Positions 6,935 to 12,588 are shown, counted from the first letter of the stretch. The stretch is DNA of 15,823 nt from Mollicutes bacterium (GCA_012841465.1 DUUS01000005.1:1-15823); one strand, 5' to 3'. Made by a program: numbers and translations. Notes: generated by a model from the letters alone, not told the origin.

Positions 6935-7284
6935 ATGTTTTCTCCTAAAATTTTATCATAATTTTTTGTTTCATAATTTATACATTTTATAAACCCAGTA
7001 TAATCATAGTTAAATATATTTTTTACTACTCTAACAAAGCCTTCACAATTAAGATTTGTTTCATCTAAGAAACCTTCTTTTTCCAAGGTTTCTTTTTTTA
7101 CAATTGCTTCTTTTGGTGGTAATTTATCGGGATAGTGATTAAAATATTCTATTGCTGCTTCCTTTATTAAGTTTTCTTTGACATAAAAATCTTTATTTTT
7201 ACTTGTTAAATTAAATCCTATGTAGGTTAAACCACCTATTAATATAACCATTAAAAGACTCCAGACAATCATTGTTCTTTTCAT
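6931..7284 (-). CDS. Single-pass membrane protein with exported domain and Cys pair, pilin-like
   Basis: The protein has 117 residues with a short basic N-terminus, one membrane segment (about 6-26) and an exported domain. That domain has a helix (33-50, KENLIKEAAIEYFNHYP), then LPPKEAIVKKETLEKEGFLD, and a C-terminal part with Cys80 and Cys101 in NCEGFVRV and TGFIKCINY. The pattern of helix, Leu-Pro turn, 'GFLD', 'CxGxVxV' and 'GxIxC' recalls small membrane-anchored, pilin-like proteins that are frequent and mostly unnamed in uncultured gut Bacilli; this is from memory and not a family assignment. The two cysteines may form a disulfide. It overlaps its neighbours on both sides by ATGA, with AGGTGG upstream of its ATG, so all three genes are translated together. 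Confidence 0.75.
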   Translation of the reverse strand: MKRTMIVWSLLMVILIGGLTYIGFNLTSKNKDFYVKENLIKEAAIEYFNHYPDKLPPKEAIVKKETLEKEGFLDETNLNCEGFVRVVKNIFNYDYTGFIKCINYETKNYDKILGENI

Positions 7285-7433
7285 AATATATAACCACCTA
7301 AAAGGTATAAAAATTTACTATTATTATAAATTTTTATAATGTAGTATACTGCTATTCCAAAAAATAGAATCATTACACACATTAAAAAAAGCATCATACC
7401 AAAGCCGAAGCCTTTGTTATTTAATTTTTTCAT
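7281..7433 (-). CDS. 50-residue small membrane protein, prepilin-like N-terminus
   Basis: This short gene encodes 50 residues beginning MKKLNNKGFGFGMM, with a hydrophobic segment at about 11-33 and a tail ending GGYIL. The KGF followed by a hydrophobic helix resembles a type IV prepilin cleavage region (after Gly8), but the usual Glu at position 5 of the mature part is Met, so processing is uncertain. Evidence that it is real: a GAGGG lies 4-5 bases before the ATG, a sigma-A type promoter lies just upstream with a short leader, and its TGA stop overlaps the next start as ATGA. It is the first gene of the three-gene operon between rplL and rpsL. Confidence 0.65.
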   Translation of the reverse strand: MKKLNNKGFGFGMMLFLMCVMILFFGIAVYYIIKIYNNSKFLYLLGGYIL

Positions 7434-7449
7434 TTTCCCTCGCATATTT

Positions 7450-7478
7450 ATTATATAAAAGCTTATCTATTTTTGCAA
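7450..7478 (-). promoter_or_regulatory. Promoter of the three-gene small-protein operon
   Basis: TTGCAA (7478-7473), a 17-base spacer and a perfect TATAAT (7455-7450). The expected start point lies about 10 bases before the 50-residue gene, giving a very short leader that just includes its ribosome binding site. Confidence 0.7.
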
Positions 7479-7490
7479 ATAATTTCATTA

Positions 7491-7511
7491 AAAAAAGTCA
7501 ATAATTTGACT
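7491..7511 (-). terminator. Intrinsic terminator of the rplJ-rplL operon
   Basis: The stem AGTCAA/TTGACT (6 bp, 4-base loop ATTA) is followed by five more T residues on the minus strand and begins 3 bases after the rplL stop. It separates the ribosomal stalk genes from the small-protein operon. Confidence 0.8.
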
Positions 7512-7514
7512 CTT

Positions 7515-7883
7515 TTACGCAAGTTCTACTGTAGCACCAGCTTCTTCTAGTTTAGCTTTAATTTCATTTGCTTCATCTAGTGGAATATTTTCTTTAATAT
7601 TTCCGCCATTGTCAGCAATTCCCTTAGCGTCGACTAAACCTAGACCAGTAATTTCTCTAATGATTTTAATTACTCCAATTTTAGCTGCTCCAGCATCTTT
7701 AAGTACAACAGTTTTTGTACTTGATTCTTCTTCAGCTGCTCCACCTTGAGGTGCTGCTGCTACTGCTACTGCACTTGGATCTACTCCAAATTCCTCTTTC
7801 ATTGCGTCAACTAATTCTTTTACTTCAAGAATAGTCATTTCTTTTAGTCCATTTATGAACTCATCTTTTGTAAATTTTGCCAT
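7515..7883 (-). CDS. rplL: Large ribosomal subunit protein bL12 (L7/L12)
   Basis: The protein has 122 residues. It forms the multicopy stalk that recruits translation GTPases. An N-terminal dimerisation domain (1-34), an Ala/Gly/Pro hinge (35-53) and a C-terminal factor-binding domain (57-122) are visible. The factor-contact residues are kept: VIK with Lys73, Arg76 and Lys87. The usual GLGLKEAKDLV reads GLGLVDAKGIA, so the first lysine of that helix (E. coli Lys81) is Val84. The start ATG has AAAGGAAAG upstream, and the gene follows rplJ by 16 bases. It is last in its operon, followed by a terminator. Stalk copy number is set with L10 through the leader at 8419-8526. Confidence 0.97.
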   Translation of the reverse strand: MAKFTKDEFINGLKEMTILEVKELVDAMKEEFGVDPSAVAVAAAPQGGAAEEESSTKTVVLKDAGAAKIGVIKIIREITGLGLVDAKGIADNGGNIKENIPLDEANEIKAKLEEAGATVELA

Positions 7884-7899
7884 TTTTATCTTTCCTTTC

Positions 7900-8397
7900 T
7901 TATTTTTCTTCTTCTAATTTTTCGGCATATAAATTAAGTCCGATTGATAAATTTTTAACGTGCTCTATCATACCACCTGCAAGCATAGTAAGTAGTCCTT
8001 CCGTAGATGGAATACTAGCATACTCTTTGATTGTTTCAAGTGAAGTTATATCACCTTTAATAATCCCTGCTTTAACTTCAATATTCTTCTTTTCTTTAGC
8101 GAAACTATCAAATGTTTTAATTGAACCAAGCAAATCTTTTCCAAATAGGATAGCATTTGGTCCAGTTAAGTACTCATCTAGATTTAAATCTCTATCGGCT
8201 AAAGCTAATTTTACTAAAGTATTTTTATATACTTTTACTTCTGAGTTTGTTTCTCTTAAGTCTCTTCTTAACTTAGCTAAATCCCCTACGGTTAATCCAT
8301 GATAAGTAAATAATATAACTGCTTCAGATTCTTCTAAATACTTTTTAATTTCATTTACTGTCTCTTTTTTAATTTCGAGATTTTTTAAACTTGCCAC
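7900..8397 (-). CDS. rplJ: Large ribosomal subunit protein uL10
   Basis: The protein has 165 residues, the usual size. It anchors L12 dimers to 23S rRNA at the stalk base. The N-terminal domain shows the conserved order helix, SEAVILFTYHGLTVGDLAKLRR and VKVYKNTLVKLA; the segment TGPNAILFG follows, and the C-terminal helix (about 137-165) binds L12. The start is a GTG at 8395-8397 with AGGAGG six bases upstream, giving MASLKNLEIKK. It is the first gene of rplJ-rplL, with a strong promoter overlapping the end of rplA, an L10 leader and an attenuator hairpin before the ribosome binding site. Synthesis is therefore very probably repressed when the L10-L12 complex binds the leader. Confidence 0.97.
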   Translation of the reverse strand: MASLKNLEIKKETVNEIKKYLEESEAVILFTYHGLTVGDLAKLRRDLRETNSEVKVYKNTLVKLALADRDLNLDEYLTGPNAILFGKDLLGSIKTFDSFAKEKKNIEVKAGIIKGDITSLETIKEYASIPSTEGLLTMLAGGMIEHVKNLSIGLNLYAEKLEEEK

Positions 8398-8418
8398 TAA
8401 AGTCCTCCTTTATCTTTT

Positions 8419-8444
8419 AAAAAAACTTTCCACAAGGAAAGTTT
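8419..8444 (-). terminator. Attenuator hairpin in the L10 leader
   Basis: A perfect 9-bp stem AAACTTTCC/GGAAAGTTT with a 4-base loop is followed by TTTT, inside the rplJ leader and about 10 bases before its ribosome binding site. An upstream AACTTTTT (8516-8509) can pair with the 3' arm GGAAAGTT as a possible antiterminator. That competition is inferred. Confidence 0.85.
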
Positions 8445-8526
8445 ACTTATTATAGTAATCATTTCCCTCGGTAGGTGTTTAAAACTAATGTTTCCTACTG
8501 TCTTCGGTAAAAAGTTCTTTTATTTC
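8445..8526 (-). ncRNA. L10 leader (ribosomal stalk autoregulatory element)
   Basis: The leader contains ACCGAAGACAGTAGG (8508-8494) and CACCTACCGAGG (8478-8467), the two conserved strands I recognise from the L10 leader family (Rfam L10_leader), in which L10-L12 binds a kink-turn-containing structure. CAGTAGG pairs with CCTACCG. The element lies between a strong promoter and an attenuator hairpin directly upstream of rplJ, the family's standard place. The boundaries are approximate. Confidence 0.85.
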
Positions 8527-8532
8527 TAATTT

Positions 8533-8561
8533 ATTATATAACTCTATTAATTAAATGTCAA
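8533..8561 (-). promoter_or_regulatory. Consensus promoter of rplJ-rplL, with -35 inside rplA
   Basis: TTGACA (8561-8556), a 17-base spacer and TATAAT (8538-8533) match the sigma-A consensus exactly. The -35 hexamer is formed by the last sense codons of rplA (TTT GAC ATT TAA). The predicted start near 8526 is the start of the L10 leader. Confidence 0.9.
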
Positions 8562-9246
8562 AGGAATTTAAATTTATTTTAATTCCTGGACCCATTGTAG
8601 AACTAATAGTAACATTTTTAATAAATATTCCTTTTAGTGCATTTGGTCTAGATTTTATAATAGTGTCAATAAAATATGTTAGGTTTTCTTCTAATTTTTT
8701 ATTATCAAAAGAAACCTTGCCAATTACTGAATGAATATTTCCGAAGGTATCGGTTCTATATTCGATCATTCCTTTTTGAATATCTTCAATTACCTTAGCT
8801 GGATTATCAGTTACTGTTCCTGATTTTGGATTAGGCATTAAACCTTTTGGTCCAAGAATCATACCAATCTTACCAAGCTCTGGCATCATTTCTGGAGTTG
8901 CGATGATAACATCATAATCAAACCAAGATTCTTTTTGAATTTTTTCAATTAAATCAGTATCTCCAACATAGTCGGCTCCTGCTTTTTTTGCATTTTCAGC
9001 AGCAGCTGCTTTTGCTAAAACTAAAGTTTTTTTAGTTTTACCTGTACCATGAGGAAGTACGATTGAACCTCTTATTTGCTGATCTGATTTTTTAGTATCA
9101 ACATTTAATTTAAATGCAACTTCAACGGTACTATCAAATTTTGTAATACTTGTTTCTTTTATTAATTTAATCGCTTCTTTTATTTCGTAGTTTTTTTCCT
9201 TATCTACTTTTTTAGAAGCTTCCACATATTTTTTTCCTTTTTTCAT
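8551..9246 (-). CDS. rplA: Large ribosomal subunit protein uL1
   Basis: The protein has 231 residues, the normal length. It binds the 23S L1 stalk that guides tRNA out of the E site, and in many bacteria represses its own operon by binding a copy of that rRNA motif in the rplK leader. The signature LGKIGMILGPKGLMPNPKSG (124-143) is clear, with Lys and Ser where LGPRGLMPNPKTG is usual. The last part, TISSTMGPGIKINL, is typical. ATG at 9246 has GGAGGG six bases upstream, and 44 bases separate it from rplK. The final codons double as the -35 element of the rplJ promoter. Confidence 0.97.
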   Translation of the reverse strand: MKKGKKYVEASKKVDKEKNYEIKEAIKLIKETSITKFDSTVEVAFKLNVDTKKSDQQIRGSIVLPHGTGKTKKTLVLAKAAAAENAKKAGADYVGDTDLIEKIQKESWFDYDVIIATPEMMPELGKIGMILGPKGLMPNPKSGTVTDNPAKVIEDIQKGMIEYRTDTFGNIHSVIGKVSFDNKKLEENLTYFIDTIIKSRPNALKGIFIKNVTISSTMGPGIKINLNSFDI

Positions 9247-9290
9247 AGTTTTCCCTCCAATCGTGGTTTATTAGCGGATAGATATTTAAT

Positions 9291-9914
9291 TTATTCTTCT
9301 GATTCTGTTTCTTCAGTTTCTTCTTCTTCGACAGTTTCATCCGTTTCTTCATCTGTCTCATCAGCTTCAGCTTCTGCTGCTGCTTCGGCAGCTTGAGTTT
9401 CAAGTTTTTCAAGTTCAGCTTCACGTCTAGCTTGTTCTTTTGCTGCAACAGCTGCTGCTTCTGCTTGTTTAATAAGTTCATCTTCGTTAATTCCTTTAAC
9501 AGCGATTCCCATATTACGAGCACTACCAATAATAATGTTCATTGCTTCTTCTAAATCATATGCATTTAAATCTGGCATTTTAGTTTCAGCAATTTGTCTA
9601 ACATCATCTTCGGTTATAACAGCAACTAATTCGTTTGCACCTTGTGAACTAGCTTTATTTACCTTAGCTGCTTTTTTGATTAAAAACGATGCTGGTGGAG
9701 TTTTAACTACAAAATCAAAACTACGATCTTCATATAAAGAGATTTCAACTGGAAGAACATCTCCCATTTTATCTCTCGTAACTTCGTTAAATTTTGTACA
9801 AAACTCTTGCAGGTTAATTCCTGCAGGTCCTAAAACTGTTCCAACTGGTGGAGCAGGTGTAGCTTTACCAGCTTCAATTTGTAATTTTATTTTCTTTACG
9901 ACTTCTTTTGCCAC
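9291..9914 (-). CDS. rplK: Large ribosomal subunit protein uL11 with long acidic C-terminal tail
   Basis: The protein has 207 residues; L11 normally ends near 141. Residues 1-141 are a standard L11: the N-terminal domain with the proline-rich helix (GKATPAPPVGTVLGPAG, 16-32) and the rRNA-binding C-terminal domain ending GSARNMGIAVKG. Residues 142-184 are then Ala/Glu/Gln/Lys-rich and probably helical or coiled coil, and 185-207 are almost only Glu, Asp and Thr. The reading is continuous, with no frameshift needed. The start is GTG at 9912-9914, giving MAKEVV with AAGGAA 9 bases upstream; the longer GTG at 9923 would leave no room for a ribosome binding site. It is first of rplK-rplA, with a possible L1 binding hairpin in its leader. 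L11 forms the GTPase-associated centre with L10 and L12. Confidence 0.96.
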   Translation of the reverse strand: MAKEVVKKIKLQIEAGKATPAPPVGTVLGPAGINLQEFCTKFNEVTRDKMGDVLPVEISLYEDRSFDFVVKTPPASFLIKKAAKVNKASSQGANELVAVITEDDVRQIAETKMPDLNAYDLEEAMNIIIGSARNMGIAVKGINEDELIKQAEAAAVAAKEQARREAELEKLETQAAEAAAEAEADETDEETDETVEEEETEETESEE

Positions 9915-9944
9915 GAAAAACACTTCCTTTCAAATAATTTTCGC

Positions 9945-9982
9945 TTAGTGGTATGGGCATATCCGCATTTCCCTTCCACTTA
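9945..9982 (-). ncRNA. Candidate L1-binding hairpin in the rplK-rplA leader
   Basis: In the transcript AGTGG (9980-9976) pairs with CCACT (9951-9947), enclosing AAG/GGG (9975-9971) opposite CCC (9957-9955) and CATA. The layout GTGG-AAG-GG...CC-CATA-CCAC resembles the L1 stalk of 23S rRNA (GGUGGGAG opposite GAAAUACCACC), which L1 mimics use in rplK-rplA leaders. It lies 20 bases before the ribosome binding site. The inner stem is short and the loop large, so the call is tentative. Confidence 0.4.
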
Positions 9983-10017
9983 TGCAATCTATATATAAAT
10001 ATATAACTGCAGTTAAA

Positions 10018-10046
10018 ATATTACCACATCAATTATAGTTTTACAA
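10018..10046 (-). promoter_or_regulatory. Candidate promoter of rplK-rplA
   Basis: TTGTAA (10046-10041), a 17-base spacer and TAATAT (10023-10018) preceded by TGG, an extended -10. It begins 5 bases after the nusG stop. It would give a leader of about 95 bases containing the candidate L1 hairpin. Alternative TATAAT-like sequences nearby (10032-10037) lack a good -35. Confidence 0.45.
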
Positions 10047-10050
10047 GGAT

Positions 10051-10587
10051 TTACACTTTACTAACTTGAAATAATTCAACTTCTACAGGAGTTTCTTGAC
10101 CAAATAGGTCTATTAGTACTGTTAAAGTGCTATTTTCAAGATCAAGGTTATTGATTTCACCAAGCATTCCTTTGAATGGACCATCAACAATAGTTACTTT
10201 TGTTCCTACTGCTAGATCTTCATCTACATCCATTCTAGTCATACCCATAGTTGCTAAAATTTTATCAATTTCTTGAGGTAGTAGTGGTGTTGGCTTTGCA
10301 CCCTTACCACTTGAGCCAATAAAGCCTGTTACTCCTGGAGTGTTTCTGACAATATACCAAGCTTCGTCAGTCATTATCATTTCTACTAAGATATAACCCG
10401 GAAACATCTTTTTCTGTTTTTCTTTAACGCTTCCATCTTTCATTGTTTCTTTAACAGTTTCTTCAGGTACAATAATTCTAAAAATACAGTCTTGAAATCC
10501 CATTGATTCTGCGCGCATTTCCAGCTTTTCTTTTACCCTATTTTCATGTCCACTATAAGTGTTAACTACATACCATAGTTTTTCCAT
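10051..10587 (-). CDS. nusG: Transcription termination/antitermination factor NusG
   Basis: The protein has 178 residues, a normal size. NusG binds RNA polymerase and links it to Rho or the ribosome. The NGN domain (about 1-118) starts EKLWYVVNTYSGHENRVKEKL and contains KKMFPGYILVEM (64-75), WYIVRNTPGVTGFIG (82-96) and LLPQEI; the KOW domain (about 125-176) contains VTIVDGPFKGMLGEI (132-146). The ATG overlaps the secE stop by one base (TAATG), so translation is coupled; AAGGAG lies 11 bases upstream inside secE. Its place between secE and rplK is the standard one. Confidence 0.97.
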   Translation of the reverse strand: MEKLWYVVNTYSGHENRVKEKLEMRAESMGFQDCIFRIIVPEETVKETMKDGSVKEKQKKMFPGYILVEMIMTDEAWYIVRNTPGVTGFIGSSGKGAKPTPLLPQEIDKILATMGMTRMDVDEDLAVGTKVTIVDGPFKGMLGEINNLDLENSTLTVLIDLFGQETPVEVELFQVSKV

Positions 10588-10823
10588 TAGCCAACCAACT
10601 CCTTAAACCAAGCAAAGATTAGGTCAAACCCAAAGAAATATAGTCCAAATATTATAATAAATATTATAGTTGCAATACTATATTTTGCCATTTCACTTTT
10701 ACTTGACCATCTTACCTTTTTCATTTCATCTTTGACTTCTGCAATAAAACTTTTTTCGGTGGTTTTCGCTGGTTTAGTTTTTTTAGTCTTAGCTTCCTTT
10801 TTTTCGGTTCCTTTCTTTTTCAT
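10587..10823 (-). CDS. secE: Preprotein translocase subunit SecE
   Basis: The protein has 78 residues, the single-span Bacillota form. SecE clamps SecY in the translocon. A Lys/Thr-rich N-terminus (1-23) is followed by the amphipathic helix FIAEVKDEMKKVRWSSKSEM (26-45), with the conserved KKVxW motif, and one membrane segment (about 48-72). ATG at 10823 has AGAGGTG four bases upstream. The stop codon overlaps the nusG start. In B. subtilis rpmG (L33) directly precedes secE; here there is no rpmG, and the secE promoter lies in that 85-base gap. Confidence 0.95.
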   Translation of the reverse strand: MKKKGTEKKEAKTKKTKPAKTTEKSFIAEVKDEMKKVRWSSKSEMAKYSIATIIFIIIFGLYFFGFDLIFAWFKELVG

Positions 10824-10849
10824 AGTTCACCTCTTTTTTTATCAAAATA

Positions 10850-10866
10850 AAAACACCCTCGTGCTT
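10850..10866 (-). other. Small hairpin at the 5' end of the secE transcript
   Basis: AAGCAC (10865-10860) can pair with GTGTTT (10855-10850) over 6 bp with one G-U pair around loop GAGG, followed by a U-rich stretch. It lies at the very 5' end predicted from the promoter, so it may protect the mRNA end or act as a weak attenuator. Stability is low. Confidence 0.3.
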
Positions 10867-10872
10867 AGAAAT

Positions 10873-10901
10873 AATATAACACATCATTTAACTAAGTACA
10901 A
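10873..10901 (-). promoter_or_regulatory. Promoter of secE-nusG
   Basis: TTGTAC (10901-10896), a 17-base spacer and TATATT (10878-10873) preceded by TGT, an extended -10. It starts 7 bases after the stop codon of the sigma factor gene. Confidence 0.7.
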
Positions 10902-10908
10902 GACGTTT

Positions 10909-11502
10909 TTACAACAATTCTTTGATTTTACCCCTAATCCTTTGAATAGTATTATCTATTTGTTTAGGCTTTTTGTTTAATTTACTCGCAATATCGATAT
11001 AATTAAACCCATTTATTAATAATTCATAGACCTCATATTCTAAAGGAGAGAGAATATTTTTTATTTTCTCCACTAATTCATTATATGCTTCTTTTGACTG
11101 AACTTCTATAAAAGGATCTGAATTAGGATCACTAATAATATCTTTAAGTGGCTTATTAAATGATTCATATTCATAGTCTAAGCTATAATTTGCTAGTCTC
11201 TTTTTATTTTTTATTGTATCGGCTTTTCTAATACTATTTTGGATCTTTCTTTCAATTACAAGTGTCAAAAATGTTGGCAGTGATGCATTTTTTTCACTTG
11301 AGTACTTAACTAAAGCATCGGTAAAAGCAAGCATCGCTTCCTGCCTTACTTCAGTAAAGTCCATTCCAAGAACATAAAATATGTTTTTATATTTAGTCAT
11401 TAAAATATCAATAATATAATTATACTTTTCATATAGTATATCTTTAGCTTCTTCATTATTTTCATTTACCATATGAACTAATTCAATATCATTATATTCC
11501 AT
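10909..11502 (-). CDS. sigH: Sigma-70 family RNA polymerase sigma factor, SigH-like
   Basis: The protein has 197 residues. Region 2 (about 15-93) contains AKDILYEKYNYIIDILMTKY, DFTEVRQEAMLAFTDALVKY (core-binding and -10 region) and FLTLVIERKIQNSIRKA. Region 4 (about 150-197) shows LSPLEYEVYELLINGFNYIDIA and a helix-turn-helix ending KQIDNTIQRIRGKIKELL, very like the SIDNALQRVKRKL end of B. subtilis SigH. It lies between rlmB and secE, where B. subtilis has sigH (with yacP before it and rpmG after it, both missing here). It is diverged and shorter than the 218 residues of B. subtilis SigH. The ATG abuts the rlmB stop (TAAATG), with GGAG 5 bases upstream, so it is in the mrnC-rlmB operon. The target promoters, and whether it has a role in sporulation or competence, cannot be told. 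Confidence 0.85.
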   Translation of the reverse strand: MEYNDIELVHMVNENNEEAKDILYEKYNYIIDILMTKYKNIFYVLGMDFTEVRQEAMLAFTDALVKYSSEKNASLPTFLTLVIERKIQNSIRKADTIKNKKRLANYSLDYEYESFNKPLKDIISDPNSDPFIEVQSKEAYNELVEKIKNILSPLEYEVYELLINGFNYIDIASKLNKKPKQIDNTIQRIRGKIKELL

Positions 11503-12171
11503 TTAATCTCCAATTCCGAATAATAATATTCCAGTTGCTACTGATGCATTTAAACTATTTACTTTTCCATTCATTGGTATTTTAACAATAACATCTGACT
11601 TTTGTTTAACAAGTTTACTTAAACCAAAACCTTCACTTCCGATAATTAAACAAACTTTATCACTGTAAGATATTTTTTTATAATCTTCTCCATCCATATC
11701 AGCAGCATAGATAAAAAAACCTAATTCTTTTAATTTATCAATTGTTTGAGCAAGATTATTTACCATAATTATATTGACATGATTTAGTGCTCCACTACTT
11801 ACTTTCATAACTGTTTCATTTACACTTACACTTCTATCTTTAGGGATAATAATATTTTTAATTCCTCTTGCTTCTGCGGTTCTGATTATTGCTCCAAAGT
11901 TATGGGGATCTTCTAAGTGATCAAGCATTAATACAAAGTTATCATTTATATCTTGAGTGGTGCCATATTTGTAGTCATGAATATCAATAATTATTCCTTG
12001 GTGATTACTTGCCATATTATTCATTATTTTTTCATCAGTTAATATATATTTTAATTTATTATCTTTTATATATTTAAATATTTTATCGTCTCTTAAATTT
12101 TTAGATATATATAATTTTTTAATCTTATCTTTACTTGTTTCTTTTAAAACGTTTTTCCCGCTTACTCTCAT
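11503..12171 (-). CDS. rlmB: SpoU-family rRNA 2'-O-methyltransferase, RlmB type
   Basis: The protein has 222 residues; the family usually has about 245. It transfers a methyl group from SAM to a ribose 2'-OH of 23S rRNA (Gm2251 in E. coli). The N-terminal substrate-binding domain is short (1-65), ending HQGIIIDI. The trefoil-knot SPOUT domain has motif 1 LDHLEDPHNFGAIIRTAEAR (83-102) with Asn91 and Arg97, motif 2 LIIGSEGFGL (175-184) with Glu180, and motif 3 IPMNGKVNSLNASVATGI (198-215). ATG overlaps the mrnC stop as ATGA, with AGGTGA three bases upstream. Orthologue (yacO) and neighbours match B. subtilis. A different target nucleotide within the TrmH/SpoU group is possible. Confidence 0.92.
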   Translation of the reverse strand: MRVSGKNVLKETSKDKIKKLYISKNLRDDKIFKYIKDNKLKYILTDEKIMNNMASNHQGIIIDIHDYKYGTTQDINDNFVLMLDHLEDPHNFGAIIRTAEARGIKNIIIPKDRSVSVNETVMKVSSGALNHVNIIMVNNLAQTIDKLKELGFFIYAADMDGEDYKKISYSDKVCLIIGSEGFGLSKLVKQKSDVIVKIPMNGKVNSLNASVATGILLFGIGD

Positions 12172-12518
12172 AGGTCACCTACTACTTTTAACATTACATA
12201 GTTAAATCTTTCTTTATCATTTATATATAAATATCCAAGCAAACATTCAAAGCCTGTTGCTATTTTATAAGTTACAATATCAGTATTTTTACTTTTATGT
12301 CCTTTAGAATTTCTTCCTCTTTTATAAATAAGAATTTCTTCTTCAGTAAATATATCATATAGCTTTTCAAAAATTCTTCTTTGACTACTTGCACTTACAT
12401 ATTTAATGCTCATTTTTTGAAGTTTGTTTACATTTGTTATTCCTTTGTTTATTAAATATTCTCTAATATAAAGTTCATATGCAGCATCACCAAGATATGC
12501 TAAGACTAAATTTTCCAT
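12168..12518 (-). CDS. mrnC: Mini-ribonuclease III (23S rRNA maturation)
   Basis: The protein has 116 residues. MrnC is an RNase III-like nuclease without a dsRNA-binding domain that trims the ends of 23S precursor rRNA. LAYLGDAAYELYIREYL (5-21) carries the catalytic Asp of the RNase III core, and RGRNSKGHKSKNTDIVTYKI with ATGFECLLGYLY is the second conserved block, with the metal-binding Glu. ATG at 12518 is chosen: GGGTG lies 5 bases upstream and it matches the family start; a TTG 12 bases earlier would bury that site. It overlaps rlmB by 4 bases. In B. subtilis cysS precedes it; here a surface protein gene does. It heads the mrnC-rlmB-sigH operon. Confidence 0.93.
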   Translation of the reverse strand: MENLVLAYLGDAAYELYIREYLINKGITNVNKLQKMSIKYVSASSQRRIFEKLYDIFTEEEILIYKRGRNSKGHKSKNTDIVTYKIATGFECLLGYLYINDKERFNYVMLKVVGDL

Positions 12519-12534
12519 TTTAACACCCAAAGAA

Positions 12535-12563
12535 AATATAACATAGCTTTAATTAAATGTAAA
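12535..12563 (-). promoter_or_regulatory. Promoter of mrnC-rlmB-sigH
   Basis: TTTACA (12563-12558), a 17-base spacer and TATATT (12540-12535) preceded by TGT, an extended -10. The predicted leader is only about 10 bases, including the ribosome binding site. Confidence 0.75.
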
Positions 12564-12588
12564 ATAACAAATATTAAATTTTAGTTAG

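Noticed and set aside
6931..7284. Genetic code 4 (UGA as Trp), suggested by the AT-rich, mycoplasma-like character
   Set aside because: TGA ends four genes within ATGA overlaps (stops at 6931, 7281, 12168 and 14876), and tryptophans are encoded by TGG.
7877..8302. A 141-codon plus-strand open frame opposite rplJ
   Set aside because: It is antisense to a clear L10 gene, has no recognisable protein features and no ribosome binding site.
9212..9529. A 105-codon open frame on the minus strand rich in Lys, Leu and Gln overlapping the end of rplK and start of rplA
   Set aside because: It is a frame shadow created by the repetitive codons of the L11 acidic tail; it has no ribosome binding site of its own and runs into L1 coding sequence.
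9535..9948. A 137-codon plus-strand open frame opposite rplK
   Set aside because: It mirrors the codon structure of L11 on the other strand and shows no independent signals.
10850..10866. The secE leader hairpin as a true terminator
   Set aside because: The stem is only 6 bp with a G-U pair and lies at the predicted 5' end of the transcript, so termination there would make little sense; listed as a hairpin only.
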